From an uncultured Erythrobacter sp. (lineage in GTDB: Bacteria > Pseudomonadota > Alphaproteobacteria > Sphingomonadales > Sphingomonadaceae): a DNA stretch of 64,000 nt. Below, piece by piece: positions 47,212 through 56,835 of the stretch. Location of the stretch: NCBI RefSeq assembly GCF_947502395.1, contig NZ_CANMZM010000002.1, positions 620,001 to 684,000 on the forward strand. Reading direction: 5' to 3'. A program made the translations under genes and the position numbers. Under the pieces are notes generated by a model that was not told the DNA's origin, did not search any database, and was given only the letters and a program-made list of their open reading frames with translations. Every line of letters begins with the position of its first letter. The stretch's first letter is position 1.

Positions 47212-47300
47212 GCGAGCGAAGCGCGGCTTGCCGCCCCGGCGATCATCGCTTAACTCACAGTCAGAGAGATCAAAAATAAGACCGCTTGCCCAGCTTTGAA

Positions 47301-49184
47301 ATGGCGATTGGCGGGCGGATTGAGGAGCCCAAACCCGTGAATGCCCCTTATGCGATGCCTGCCGTCGATCCCAATGACGACCCTATCCTGCAGGACATTG
47401 ACGCTGCGCAAAACTTGGTTGCGCTTTTCCTGAAGCGTGCCAATGCGAAGGGCGACAAGCCATTTTTGGGTCGAAAGGCGGGCGGCGAATGGACGACCCA
47501 AAGCTGGAACGAGGTCGCTGACACCGTGTGCTTGCTGGCAGAGGGCCTGCGACGGATTGGACTGAAGGATGGAGACCGGGTCGCTTTGGTTTCCGAAAAC
47601 CGGCCCGAATGGTGCATCGCCGACATCGCGATCATGGCCGCCGGGTGCATTTCGGTCCCCACCTACATCACCAACACCGAACGCGACCATGCGCATATCC
47701 TCGACAATTCCGGTGCGCGCGCTGTGATTGTGTCAAATGAGAAGCTGCTGGGACCGCTCGTCGGGGCCATCGGACGCACTGGAATCGCAGATTTCGTGAT
47801 CGGAATCGACGACCTCAAGCGCCAGCAGGCGAGCAGCTTTGAGTATCATAAGTGGGAGGACATGATCGCCGGAGACGCAGCTGCCGCGCGCGCCGCTGTT
47901 GATTCGCGGATCGCGGATATTGGCCGCAATGACACCGCCTGCCTTATCTACACCAGTGGCACGGGCGGGGCCCCACGCGGGGTGATGCAGCACCATGGCG
48001 CGATCCTGTGCAACATTTCTGGCGCGGCAGAGATCCTGCTGACTGACTTTGGAATCACCGAAGAGCGATTTTTGTCGTTCTTGCCACTGAGCCACGCCTA
48101 TGAGCACTCCGCTGGGCAGTATCTGCCGATCGGGGTTGGGGCAGAGATCTACTATGCCGAAGGTCTGGAGAAGCTGGCCTCAAACATTGAAGAGACTCAG
48201 CCGACGATCATGGTGGTGGTCCCGCGCCTGTTCGAAGTTCTGCGCACGCGGATCATGAAGCAGGTCGAGAAACAGGGCCGCGTCGCCAACATGATGATGG
48301 AGGCCGCGCTCAAAATCAGCGGAAATTCTCGCGAGGGCAAGAAACGCCTGCGCGACCGTCCAATGGATTTGCTTGTTGAGAAGACGCTTCGCCCCAAAAT
48401 CCGGGCGAAATTTGGCGGACGATTGAAGGCTATGGTGTCGGGCGGAGCGCCGCTTAACCCCGAAGTCGGCAATTTCTTTGAAGCCATGGGTCTCACCATG
48501 CTGCAAGGCTACGGTCAGACCGAAGCCGGGCCGATCATGAGCTGCAACCGGCCCAAAGTCGGGCTCAAGATGGACACGGTTGGCCCGCCGATGCGCGCAG
48601 TGGAGATCAAAATCGCCGAGGATGGCGAAATCCTGTGCGCGGGCGAACTCGTCATGCACGGCTATTGGCGCAATGATGCCGAGACCGCGCGCACCATCCA
48701 GGATGGCTGGCTGCACACAGGCGATATTGGTCTGATTGACGAGGCGGGCCGGATCAAGATCACCGACCGCAAGAAGGACATGATCGTCAACGATAAGGGC
48801 GATAATGTTGCCCCGCAAAAGGTGGAGGGCATGCTGACCCTGCAACCTGAAATTGCTCAGGCCATGGTAAGCGGCGACAACCGCCCCTATGTCGTCGGGC
48901 TAATCGTACCGGATGCCGAATGGGCATTAGAATGGGCAAGCGCCAATGACGAAAAGTTTGACCTTGCCGCCCTGCAAGACTTGCCCGCGTTCAAGAATGC
49001 GGTGCGCGCAGCAGTGGATCGGACGAACAAGGACCTCTCCGTAGTCGAAAAGGTCAAGAGCTTCGCCTTTGCCGATGAAGCCTTCACCATCGAGAACGAA
49101 GAAATGACCCCGAGCATGAAGATCCGGCGGCATAAGATACGGGATCGCTATCAAGAGCGGATCGATGGGATGTATCGGCGGTAG
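47301..49184 (+). CDS. Long-chain acyl-CoA synthetase (AMP-forming)
   Basis: A 627-residue AMP-forming ligase. The P-loop is YTSGTGGAPRGVMQHHGAIL, where the usual second Thr of YTSGTTG is Gly, and the adenine motif is LQGYGQTEAGPIMSC. The hinge DRKKDMIVNDKGDNVAPQKV is intact. It activates fatty acids to acyl-CoA for degradation or lipid synthesis. The start is uncertain: TTG 47286, ATG 47301 and GTG 47337 are in frame, and an AGGAG lies 9-11 bases upstream of 47337. Confidence 0.9.
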   Translation: MAIGGRIEEPKPVNAPYAMPAVDPNDDPILQDIDAAQNLVALFLKRANAKGDKPFLGRKAGGEWTTQSWNEVADTVCLLAEGLRRIGLKDGDRVALVSENRPEWCIADIAIMAAGCISVPTYITNTERDHAHILDNSGARAVIVSNEKLLGPLVGAIGRTGIADFVIGIDDLKRQQASSFEYHKWEDMIAGDAAAARAAVDSRIADIGRNDTACLIYTSGTGGAPRGVMQHHGAILCNISGAAEILLTDFGITEERFLSFLPLSHAYEHSAGQYLPIGVGAEIYYAEGLEKLASNIEETQPTIMVVVPRLFEVLRTRIMKQVEKQGRVANMMMEAALKISGNSREGKKRLRDRPMDLLVEKTLRPKIRAKFGGRLKAMVSGGAPLNPEVGNFFEAMGLTMLQGYGQTEAGPIMSCNRPKVGLKMDTVGPPMRAVEIKIAEDGEILCAGELVMHGYWRNDAETARTIQDGWLHTGDIGLIDEAGRIKITDRKKDMIVNDKGDNVAPQKVEGMLTLQPEIAQAMVSGDNRPYVVGLIVPDAEWALEWASANDEKFDLAALQDLPAFKNAVRAAVDRTNKDLSVVEKVKSFAFADEAFTIENEEMTPSMKIRRHKIRDRYQERIDGMYRR

Positions 49185-49208
49185 GATCCCGAATGCGAGC
49201 GTGGACAA

Positions 49209-49583
49209 ATGGAACTGAGCGACCTCGCTAGTGACGACGGAGAACACCTAGTCCCGGCGACTTGGCGAAGCGTATTCGAAGATATCGTCCGGGCATTTTC
49301 CGCAGGCGATTTTCAACTAAAGGAGTCCACAATTGATTTTGTGGCACCCATAGACGAGGAAACGGCCAAGCACTTTGAATATTGCGTTGCTTCCTACGGT
49401 GACATCATTGTTGAGCTCGATCCCAAAGTCTGGGATCAATCAATTTATGCGCGCACTTTTGATGGATGGCAGTTCCTTATCGACCTGACCACAAGGAGCG
49501 AGCAAGTGAGCGACTTGGTCCTGCATGCCAAGTTTGACCAGGCGACCAGACTTCTAGAATTGCAATCAGTACATGTGCCCTGA
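49209..49583 (+). CDS. Small hypothetical soluble protein
   Basis: A 124-residue protein with aromatic-rich globular pattern (WRSVFEDIVRAFSAGDFQ, FEYCVASYGDIIVELDPKVW, DGWQFLIDLTTRSEQVSDLV). It resembles small immunity-like or DUF domains but I cannot name one. It starts 25 bp after the acyl-CoA synthetase, co-oriented. No signal peptide or membrane segment. Confidence 0.6.
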   Translation: MELSDLASDDGEHLVPATWRSVFEDIVRAFSAGDFQLKESTIDFVAPIDEETAKHFEYCVASYGDIIVELDPKVWDQSIYARTFDGWQFLIDLTTRSEQVSDLVLHAKFDQATRLLELQSVHVP

Positions 49584-49602
49584 ACAAAGAGCAACACGGT
49601 CT

Positions 49603-49806
49603 CAAGCCGCCTCAACATCCTCTACATATTCCAGCAGGAAGCTCGGCTGACGCTCTGACCATGCAGGTGCTGTCGCGGCGGCTTCGCTCAAACTCTGCAA
49701 CAGAACCTTGCGGTGATCCGGGCGGATGATCGGCATGGCCGCTGCTGCGCAGAGTATACTTGGCAGGTAGGGGCGGACTTCGACCCCAAGCAGCAGCTGA
49801 ATTTCA
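49603..49806 (-). pseudogene. Truncated 3' copy of the gene at 52099-52629
   Basis: The minus strand reads about 66 codons ending in EYVEDVEAA-stop that match the last ~66 residues of the intact protein at 52099 with few changes (blocks IIRPDHRKVLLQSLSEAA and TAPAWSERQP are identical). There is no start codon; upstream in frame a stop occurs near 49820, where the sensor kinase gene ends. Many third-position differences alongside a conserved protein indicate the copy was under selection before it lost its 5' part. Confidence 0.85.
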
Positions 49807-49828
49807 AATATACTAACGGGAACTCAAA

Positions 49829-52003
49829 CTAAAAGCTGAACAAGGTTGCCGATCCGACGGGCGTTGTCGGCTTGATTTCGCAAACCTTTATGCAGGTATG
49901 CCCGTCAATGCGTTCGCGGACAAGCTTACCCCCCAGTTGCGTGGCAAGGTCGTCCATCAGCTCAACGCCAATACCTCCGGTGCCCTGCGGCGGCTCCGAC
50001 GGATCGGGCAATCCAACTCCGTCGTCGCAAATCTCAATACTGATCTCACCTTCGTGCTGCTTGAGTGCAACTGCAATCTGCCCGCCTTGGTCTGGGAATG
50101 CGTGTTTGTAGGCGTTGGTAACAGCTTCGCAAATTATCAAACCCAAAGGCGTCATCGTATCGCCCTCCAGCGTCATCATGCCAATGTCAGCCTTTAACTC
50201 GATATCATCGCGCCCGATGCTCCCGCGTAACAGCGCGAGGAGGTCGTCTATGAATGCTGGAGCTTCGATCGATGTGGTGGGTTCCAATCCATAGAGCCTG
50301 TCATGCACCATCGCCATCGTGCGAGCCCGGTTGACTGCATTGGTCGGGACTTCACCACTCTCTCCATGACGCTTGCTGCGGGCCTCAATTGAAAGCAGAC
50401 TAACCAACACCTGAAGATTGTTCTTAATTCTGTGGTGCATTTCCGCGAGATAGGTTTCGCGCGTTCGAGTGAGTTCACGCTGTGATCGATACAACCGCCA
50501 AAGCACTGTGGCGACCAACCCTATGAGCAAGACAATGAGTATGGCAGCGATGAGGAATGTTCGCGATCGGCTCAACGAGAGTTCAGCGATCTGGGTTGAT
50601 TGACGTGCTTGCGTCAACTCATCATCGCGCTGTTTCAAATCAAACAACAGATCCGCATTGGCAGCAGCCTTGGTCTTCTCTGCTTCAAACCGGTCTTCAC
50701 TCAGATCCAGCGCGACAATCGCATAGGTCAATGCCTCTTCACGACGACCCAAAGTCGACAAAACACGGGCCACGGTTCGAGCGTACTCAAGCGTCCAGAA
50801 AATATTGTCATTGCGGGCCCGTAGACCATCGGCGCCCACACCCCCCGGATCAACGATATCGCGTCCCCGTTGAAGTGTTTCGGCCGCTTTCTCGGGATCG
50901 CCTTGCTCCAAATATCGCGCCGCGAGCCAATTGAGCGCAGTCGCAGCCTCAACCGGATCACGATATGTCAACGATTCTTCAATTGAACGTTCGGCCATTG
51001 CAATGGCGTCATCCGTCTGCCCCAGTGCCTCAAGAGACTGCGCCTGGAAGAAATGAAGGAGACCATCAAGATCGCGGCGAGAGGCCTTGCTCACGATCGG
51101 CGTAGCGCGCTCATAGATTTCCAACGCCTTTTCATGCCGCCCTTCGATCGTGTGAATCGAACCAATATTGGTCAGCAGCCCAGCCGTTAAGATGGGGTCA
51201 TCCACTTTCACATTTTCTGCGAGCTGCAATGCTCGGTCGTAATATTTGAGAGCGGCTTCGCCATCGCCCAGATCGGAGAAGATATTTCCAATGTTGGCGG
51301 TTGCATTGGCGACTCTATAATCATCGCCGATTTTCTGCGCGGCTGTGATTGCGCCATCATACAGGTCGATCGCGCGCTTATAGTCGCCTTGCAAAGTGGC
51401 GCTGACGGCGAGGCTATTGATCACTTTCGGCAACAGGCGGTCCATCCCACCGGCTTCCGCCAGATCAAGTGCCGACCGGGCGCGGGCGCTCATATCGTCC
51501 ATGTCGCCTTTCATGAGCGCGAGCGTGCTGAGACCGAAATCCAGTGCCACTTGCGCTGCATCATCGTTGCTTTCTGCCGCCTGATCAGAGAATTGTGCGA
51601 TCTCATCATAAGAAAGATCGACGTCTGGGCGCCGCGCATATTGCGCCTCGATGGCACGAAGTCTCAGCGCAGTTGGGCCGGTACGACGTTCTGCAAGTGG
51701 GCCAAGTGCAGTCGGATCCAGAAACTGGCCATCGGAAAGCAGATATTGTTCAAGCAGTGCGCTTGACACATCATCTTCCGCGACTTCGATTTCTGAAAGG
51801 CAACTGGCCGAGGCAAGAGAAGAGTCTGCATCGCCAACAGGAATTGAGCCAATCCACTCAGAACAGCTCTGGGCCGTTGCTGGAGCCGGCGTATGAATCA
51901 GCAGAACAAACAACGCGAACAGCGCATTTCTGACAAGGTGCCCCGGTTTCCGACAATGCGAAACTGCTCCGTTCCAAACGGAATTTCGGGATTCCGGTAC
52001 CAC
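49829..52003 (-). CDS. TPR-containing HisKA_2-type sensor kinase
   Basis: A 724-residue membrane kinase. An exported N-terminus (NALFALFVLLIHTPAPATAQ) is followed by tetratricopeptide repeats (YKRAIDLYDGAITAAQKIGD, DGEAALKYYDRALQLAENVK, RHEKALEIYERATPIVSKAS) at residues ~200-450, a transmembrane helix (FLIAAILIVLLIGLVATVLW), then the HWE/HisKA_2 phosphoacceptor EMHHRIKNNLQVLVSLLSIE and an ATPase domain (ICEAVTNAYKHAFP, DDGVGLPD, GIGVELMDDLATQLGGK). GTG 52003 is chosen. No receiver or response-regulator gene is adjacent. It lies between an intact gene and its truncated copy. Confidence 0.88.
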   Translation of the reverse strand: MVPESRNSVWNGAVSHCRKPGHLVRNALFALFVLLIHTPAPATAQSCSEWIGSIPVGDADSSLASASCLSEIEVAEDDVSSALLEQYLLSDGQFLDPTALGPLAERRTGPTALRLRAIEAQYARRPDVDLSYDEIAQFSDQAAESNDDAAQVALDFGLSTLALMKGDMDDMSARARSALDLAEAGGMDRLLPKVINSLAVSATLQGDYKRAIDLYDGAITAAQKIGDDYRVANATANIGNIFSDLGDGEAALKYYDRALQLAENVKVDDPILTAGLLTNIGSIHTIEGRHEKALEIYERATPIVSKASRRDLDGLLHFFQAQSLEALGQTDDAIAMAERSIEESLTYRDPVEAATALNWLAARYLEQGDPEKAAETLQRGRDIVDPGGVGADGLRARNDNIFWTLEYARTVARVLSTLGRREEALTYAIVALDLSEDRFEAEKTKAAANADLLFDLKQRDDELTQARQSTQIAELSLSRSRTFLIAAILIVLLIGLVATVLWRLYRSQRELTRTRETYLAEMHHRIKNNLQVLVSLLSIEARSKRHGESGEVPTNAVNRARTMAMVHDRLYGLEPTTSIEAPAFIDDLLALLRGSIGRDDIELKADIGMMTLEGDTMTPLGLIICEAVTNAYKHAFPDQGGQIAVALKQHEGEISIEICDDGVGLPDPSEPPQGTGGIGVELMDDLATQLGGKLVRERIDGHTCIKVCEIKPTTPVGSATLFSF

Positions 52004-52098
52004 AGCAATTACCTCGTTGACGCCGAATTACTGATCTGGCGTCAGTGTGGCAAGCACTTTGGCGAGTGGGTAATTGTGGTTCTGCTCAAAAGCGCCAT

Positions 52099-52629
52099 TC
52101 AGGCTGCTTCAACGTCCTCGACATACTCGGGTAGAAAGTTCGGCTGACGCTCTGACCAAGCTGGCGCGGTGGCTGCGGCTTCGCTCAAGGACTGCAATAG
52201 GACTTTGCGGTGGTCTGGGCGGATGATCGGCAGGGCTGCTGCGGCACAGAATACGCTAGGCAGATAGGGCCTTACTTCGGCACCCAAGAGCCGCTCATAA
52301 AGGAAACGGAAGGCGGAGAAACTTTCGATCCGCTCTTGGCCAAGGTCAAAGGCTGCGATGCGAATGCACTTGCTAACAAAACGTTCAATCTCGCCGATGC
52401 CACCTTCTTGTGGTACCAGATCGCGCAAGGAGCGCAGATCCTGATAGGCGACATATTGCCGGCGGATCGCGACATTCTCATCCTCAGTGCGTCCCCACAG
52501 GCGAAACGCATCACAGCGCGAGAGGCCGATATCGAGGCTCCGCTTGATGTAGCGCTGCTCGCCCGGAGTGAATCCCGCGAATTCGCGCATTTCGCCAATG
52601 GTCAAGGTAGAGGTGCTGGCAAGTGTCAT
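52099..52629 (-). CDS. Hypothetical helical protein, paralogue of the fragment at 49603
   Basis: A 176-residue soluble protein. Stretches include TLTIGEMREFAGFTPGEQRY, DLRSLRDLVPQEGGIGEIER and the C-terminal RPDHRKVLLQSLSEAAATAP. No family is recognised and no catalytic motif is seen; it looks all-helical. The stop codon is followed by the kinase gene's 5' region. The conserved C-terminus shared with the pseudogene suggests this part is functionally constrained. Confidence 0.7.
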   Translation of the reverse strand: MTLASTSTLTIGEMREFAGFTPGEQRYIKRSLDIGLSRCDAFRLWGRTEDENVAIRRQYVAYQDLRSLRDLVPQEGGIGEIERFVSKCIRIAAFDLGQERIESFSAFRFLYERLLGAEVRPYLPSVFCAAAALPIIRPDHRKVLLQSLSEAAATAPAWSERQPNFLPEYVEDVEAA

Positions 52630-52727
52630 TCATCGTCTCCTGACTTCAGAAGACGGGTTTGCCCACACATGGTTAATACGTAGTAACCAGAGCGACTAAT
52701 TTACAAATTGCTTAGAATTGAAGGTGC

Positions 52728-53708
52728 TCAGATAAGCCCAGCAAGCGGGCTAGAGGGGTCTGCATATTTGCGCCGTCCCATACGGCCAGCGAGATACGCT
52801 TCGCGCCCACATTCGACCGCCAACTTCATCGCGCGGGCCATGCGGATGGGGTCTTTCGCCTCGGCAATGGCGGTGTTCATCAAGATGCCATCACAGCCAA
52901 GCTCCATGCCCACCGCAGCATCGGACGCAGTGCCCACGCCTGCGTCGACTAGGACAGGAACCGAGGCCCCTTCAACGATCAGGCGAATGGTGACTTGGTT
53001 TTGAATACCAAGGCCGGAGCCAATCGGCGCGCCCAATGGCATGATCGCGACCGCACCTGCGTCTTCCAATTGCTTAGCCGCAATAGGATCATCGACGCAG
53101 TAAACCATCGGCTTGAAACCCTCTTTCGCAAGCACTTCGGTCGCCTCGAGCGTTTCTTTCATATTGGGATAGAGCGTGCGCGCTTCACCCAATACTTCGA
53201 GCTTCACAAGGTCCCAGCCCCCAGCCTCACGCGCTAAACGCAATGTGCGAATAGCATCGTCTGCATTGAAGCACCCGGCGGTGTTCGGGAGGTAAGTGAT
53301 CTTCTTAGGATCGATAAAATCGGTGAGCATAGGCGCTTTGGGATCGGTCACGTTGACGCGACGCACGGCCACTGTGACGATTTCGGCACCGCTTGCCTCA
53401 ACGGCGGCGGCATTTTGTTCAAAGTCTTTGTACTTGCCGGTGCCCACGATCAGGCGGGAGGTGAAGGTGTGGCCTGCAACAGACCAAGTGTCCTCGTGAT
53501 CGCCCCCGCCGACAAAGTGGACAATCTCAAGCGTGTCACCTTCACCGAGGGTCGCATCCTCAAGTGTTGAGCGCGGGACTATCTCGCGGTTGCGCTCCAC
53601 CGCGACCTTCTCGGGCGCTAGATCGAGCTCGCGAACAAGCGCTGCAATCGTGGGGGCAGAAGTCTGGCGGGCTTCGCCGTTGAGGGTGATGGAGATGGTG
53701 TCGCTCAT
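52728..53708 (-). CDS. thiG: ThiS-ThiG fusion, sulfur carrier joined to thiazole synthase
   Basis: A 326-residue fusion. Residues ~1-66 are a ThiS-like ubiquitin-fold carrier ([20 protein letters not shown] ... [18 protein letters not shown]), with the GG normally used for thiocarboxylation now inside the chain. Residues ~75-326 are ThiG ([30 protein letters not shown] with the Schiff-base region, [40 protein letters not shown]). It makes the thiazole phosphate of thiamin from DXP and ThiS-COSH. No thiE, thiF or thiO is in the window, and no TPP riboswitch is visible upstream. Confidence 0.92.
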   Translation of the reverse strand: MSDTISITLNGEARQTSAPTIAALVRELDLAPEKVAVERNREIVPRSTLEDATLGEGDTLEIVHFVGGGDHEDTWSVAGHTFTSRLIVGTGKYKDFEQNAAAVEASGAEIVTVAVRRVNVTDPKAPMLTDFIDPKKITYLPNTAGCFNADDAIRTLRLAREAGGWDLVKLEVLGEARTLYPNMKETLEATEVLAKEGFKPMVYCVDDPIAAKQLEDAGAVAIMPLGAPIGSGLGIQNQVTIRLIVEGASVPVLVDAGVGTASDAAVGMELGCDGILMNTAIAEAKDPIRMARAMKLAVECGREAYLAGRMGRRKYADPSSPLAGLI

Positions 53709-53838
53709 GGCTCATCAAATAGAGGGCTGACGAAGCGGCGCAAGTGCTGCGTACGGTCGGGGTTTGCATGAGATGCGGTGCACTTTTCCGTAATTGCACT
53801 TGCTTGCGAGGCACAGCGCGCACATTTACGCTCGCGTA

Positions 53839-54900
53839 ATGGCCACCACCGCCCCCCTATCAAACGCCGAAACTGCGCCCGATGCCGGTGCGCGGCCGCT
53901 TGCGCTTGCCCGGTGGCTCGACGCTGTGGCGTGCCTGGTTGTTCTGATTGTGCTGGTGGGCGGCATCACTCGGCTCACTGAAAGCGGCCTCTCGATAACG
54001 CACTGGAGCGTTGTAACTGGCATCCTGCCCCCGCTCACTGATGCAGCATGGCAGGCGGAATATGCACTCTACCAGCAGACGGGCGAGTACAAGTTCGAAA
54101 GCGGCCCAGCAGGCATGGATTTGGACAAGTTCAAGTTCATATATTTCTGGGAGTGGTTCCACCGAATCCTGGGCCGGGTGATTGGGCTGGCATTCCTGCT
54201 TCCCATGGTTTGGTTCTGGGCGAAACAAGCCGTTCCTCAGGGCTATAAACCGCGCCTCCTCGCACTGTTTGCGCTGATCTGCGGCCAAGGCGCACTTGGT
54301 TGGTATATGGTGAATTCTGGCGTTGGCACCGACCTCACCGATGTCAGCCATTTCCGCCTGTCTGCGCATTTGTTGACCGCGCTGTTCCTACTTGGCGGGC
54401 TGGTGTGGACCGCAAAGGATCTGCGGAATCAGGCAGGCAATGCTGGCGCAGCGCCGGCAAAGCTCACTAAATCGTCTGCAATTGTAGCAGGCGTGCTGTT
54501 TATCCAACTGCTTCTTGGCGCATGGGTCGCCGGGCTTAATGCAGGCCATGCCGCATATGACTGGCCGCTTATGAACGGGCGTTTCATCCCAGAAGTCGAC
54601 TTCTCAAGCGGCGTCATCGCGACGCTCACCAATGACCCCTTCCTACTGCACTTTCTCCACCGCTGGTGGGCATGGGTAGCCGTTGCTGCGCTCATCTATC
54701 TCGCCCGCCGCGTGCGAAAGAGCGATCGTGCCGCTTCGATTGCAGTGCACAGCGCCTTTGGCTTTATGGTGATCCTCGGAATCGCCACAGTCATGACCCA
54801 GGTCGAATTGTGGGTCGCCGCTGCGCACCAGTTCACCGGGGCCCTGCTTGTAGCGAGCGTCGCCTGGGCGATGCACTCCGACGGCAAGGCAAGGGCATGA
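53839..54900 (+). CDS. ctaA: Heme A synthase (COX15/CtaA type)
   Basis: A 353-residue integral membrane protein with about eight transmembrane helices. Family blocks are LVVLIVLVGGITRLTESGLS, YFWEWFHRILGRVIGLAFLL, DVSHFRLSAHLLTALFLLGG and LLHFLHRWWAWVAVAALIYL, containing the haem-ligating histidines. It oxidises heme O to heme A for cytochrome oxidase. ATG 53839 is chosen over an upstream frame. It is divergent from thiG and overlaps cutA by 4 bp (ATGA). Confidence 0.93.
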   Translation: MATTAPLSNAETAPDAGARPLALARWLDAVACLVVLIVLVGGITRLTESGLSITHWSVVTGILPPLTDAAWQAEYALYQQTGEYKFESGPAGMDLDKFKFIYFWEWFHRILGRVIGLAFLLPMVWFWAKQAVPQGYKPRLLALFALICGQGALGWYMVNSGVGTDLTDVSHFRLSAHLLTALFLLGGLVWTAKDLRNQAGNAGAAPAKLTKSSAIVAGVLFIQLLLGAWVAGLNAGHAAYDWPLMNGRFIPEVDFSSGVIATLTNDPFLLHFLHRWWAWVAVAALIYLARRVRKSDRAASIAVHSAFGFMVILGIATVMTQVELWVAAAHQFTGALLVASVAWAMHSDGKARA

Positions 54901-55223
54901 GCAACAAGGTGAAAGCCGCTTTGGTCTGGTGCCTCTTCCCAGATGCTGGGACCGCCCGCGTGGTGGCTGGGACATTGCTCGAAGAGAAGCGGATCGCCTG
55001 CGCCAATATCCTTCCCACCGTTGAGTCGGTCTTCACATGGAAGGGTGTGGTTTCGAGCGAGACTGAGAGCGCTGTGCTCTATAAGACCACCGCCGAGCAT
55101 TTAGAGCCCCTCACCAAGCGCCTTGAAGAGCTTCATCCCTATGAAACACCGGCCATCGTCGGGTGGTTAGTTGATGAGACATCTCCACAGACCTTGGAGT
55201 GGTTGATCGGTTCCCTGAGCTAG
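54897..55223 (+). CDS. cutA: Divalent cation tolerance protein CutA
   Basis: A 108-residue CutA1-like trimeric protein: CLFPDAGTARVVAGTLLEEK, ACANILPTVESVFTWKGVVS, VLYKTTAEHLEPLTKRLEEL and HPYETPAIVGW (the conserved HPYExP). It is implicated in copper tolerance and signalling. The ATGA overlap links it to ctaA. Confidence 0.92.
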   Translation: MSNKVKAALVWCLFPDAGTARVVAGTLLEEKRIACANILPTVESVFTWKGVVSSETESAVLYKTTAEHLEPLTKRLEELHPYETPAIVGWLVDETSPQTLEWLIGSLS

Positions 55224-55405
55224 CTCCTGTACCATGTGGTATTATTTTACCGCCTTTGAAACCCCCGGATTTGCTTGACTTAAAGGACCCAAAGCGACAA
55301 ATGCGCCCAACTTCGTTGGACAGGGAGACCTGTACACACCCGTGATTCGTATTCGCGCATCACAATTAGTTTTCGATAAACCCTTGTTTTAAGGATGCAT
55401 CAGCC

Positions 55406-55885
55406 ATGAAGGCTCTCAGCAAACAGACCGCGTCGGTGAAACCGGCAGAGGTCGAGAAGAAATGGCACATCATCGATGCCGACGGCCTTGTGGTCGGTCG
55501 CCTCGCTTCGATCGTTGCCAATATCCTGCGCGGTAAGCACAAGCCGAGCTACACCCCGCATGTCGATTGCGGTGATCACGTGATTATCATCAATGCCGGC
55601 AAGGTGAAATTCACCGGCAAGAAAAACACCGACAAGATTTATTACAAGCACACCGGTCACCCCGGTGGTATCAAGGAAACCACGCCTGAGAAGATTCTCG
55701 AAGGCCGTTTTCCTGAGCGTGTGATTGAGAAGGCTGTTGAGCGCATGATTCCACGCGGTCCACTGGGCCGCGATCAAATGCGCGCGCTGCACCTCTACGC
55801 TGGCACCGAGCACCCGCATGACGGCCAAAAGCCGACTGTGCTCGATGTTGCTTCGATGAACCGCAAGAATAAGGTCTCCGCATAA
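55406..55885 (+). CDS. rplM: 50S ribosomal protein L13
   Basis: A 159-residue L13 ([60 protein letters not shown]). It is an assembly-initiating large-subunit protein and, as in most bacteria, forms an operon with rpsI, whose ATG overlaps its stop by 1 bp. The 182-bp upstream region has TTGACT at 55275-55280 as a possible -35 box, with a weak -10. Confidence 0.97.
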   Translation: MKALSKQTASVKPAEVEKKWHIIDADGLVVGRLASIVANILRGKHKPSYTPHVDCGDHVIIINAGKVKFTGKKNTDKIYYKHTGHPGGIKETTPEKILEGRFPERVIEKAVERMIPRGPLGRDQMRALHLYAGTEHPHDGQKPTVLDVASMNRKNKVSA

Positions 55886-56427
55886 TGGCTCAGGAAGACA
55901 CTGGCTCAAACAACACCGTCTCCGATCTCGCAGATCTCAAAGACATCGCTGCTGATGCGCCTGCTGCTGACGCTGCCGAAATCGCCCAAACCACTGCGAA
56001 CAACCCAGCCGCGCCTCTGCGTGAGCAAGAGCTCGACGCACAAGGCCGCGCCTACGCAACCGGTCGTCGTAAGGACGCAACCTCACGCGTTTGGTTGAAG
56101 CCAGGCACCGGCAAAGTCACCGTCAACGGCAAGGACCAAGAAGTATACTTCGCACGTCCAACGCTGCGCCTCATCATCAATCAGCCTTTCGCCATCACTG
56201 AGCGCGAAGGTCAGTACGATGTTGTCGCGACCGTCAAAGGCGGCGGCCTTTCTGGTCAAGCTGGCGCGGTGAAGCACGGCATCAGCCAAGCTCTTTCCAA
56301 GTATGAGCCAGAGCTGCGCAGCACTGTGAAAGCTGCTGGCTTCCTCACGCGCGACAGCCGTGTGGTCGAGCGTAAGAAATACGGCCGCGCGAAAGCACGT
56401 CGTAGCTTCCAGTTCTCGAAGCGTTAA
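55885..56427 (+). CDS. rpsI: 30S ribosomal protein S9 with N-terminal extension
   Basis: A 180-residue S9. The ribosomal domain begins about residue 55 ([20 protein letters not shown]) and ends with the tRNA-contacting [17 protein letters not shown]. The first ~50 residues are Ala/Asp-rich and absent from most S9 proteins, though such extensions occur in sphingomonads. It is followed by a strong terminator. Confidence 0.97.
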   Translation: MAQEDTGSNNTVSDLADLKDIAADAPAADAAEIAQTTANNPAAPLREQELDAQGRAYATGRRKDATSRVWLKPGTGKVTVNGKDQEVYFARPTLRLIINQPFAITEREGQYDVVATVKGGGLSGQAGAVKHGISQALSKYEPELRSTVKAAGFLTRDSRVVERKKYGRAKARRSFQFSKR

Positions 56428-56455
56428 GTTTCGCATACGGCCATCACTGGCTGAC

Positions 56456-56492
56456 AAAAAAGGCGGCTCCCAACCGGGGCCGCCTTTTTTTC
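56456..56492. terminator. Bidirectional terminator after rpsI
   Basis: Six A, GGCGGCTCC, loop CAACC, GGGGCCGCC, then eight T. Stem with one U-G pair in the rightward RNA. It ends the rplM-rpsI transcript, and the A run also makes it usable for the converging minus-strand gene. Confidence 0.92.
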
Positions 56493-56509
56493 ATCTTGGA
56501 TCAAGGCAC

Positions 56510-56707
56510 TTAACGCTGGAGCAGCATCAAGCCCCAGCCCAGCCCGCTTCCGCAGAAGAACAGGGGCCACGACCAGAAGAAGCGAAATCCCTCGTGACTG
56601 ATGGCATAGATCGCGAGGGCTCCCCCCGTCGTGCCCTGAGAACCGATCACCAGAGCCACGCAGGCGGTCAACAGCGCGCTTGCGCCCATCGCCTTCAACA
56701 TTTCCAT
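56510..56707 (-). CDS. Small two-span membrane protein
   Basis: A 65-residue protein with two hydrophobic segments (ASALLTACVALVIGSQGTTG and WSWPLFFCGSGLGWGLMLLQ). No family is recognised. ATG 56707 is preceded by a GGAG about eight bases upstream. It is monocistronic, converging on rpsI. Confidence 0.55.
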   Translation of the reverse strand: MEMLKAMGASALLTACVALVIGSQGTTGGALAIYAISHEGFRFFWSWPLFFCGSGLGWGLMLLQR

Positions 56708-56835
56708 TGCTCGCACTCCATCGGGTGTTCGCTTGCCAGCAAAACCAATAACCTAAGACCTACCGCATTATCGGTAGGAAGGTGTTAAGTACGAATCTCC
56801 AATGACGGTTAAAATTGGTGAGCGCGAGGTTAATG

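Noticed and set aside
53709..53838. Possible TPP riboswitch upstream of the ThiS-ThiG fusion
   Set aside because: The conserved CTGAGA and flanking stems of the thi-box are not present in the 130-bp gap.
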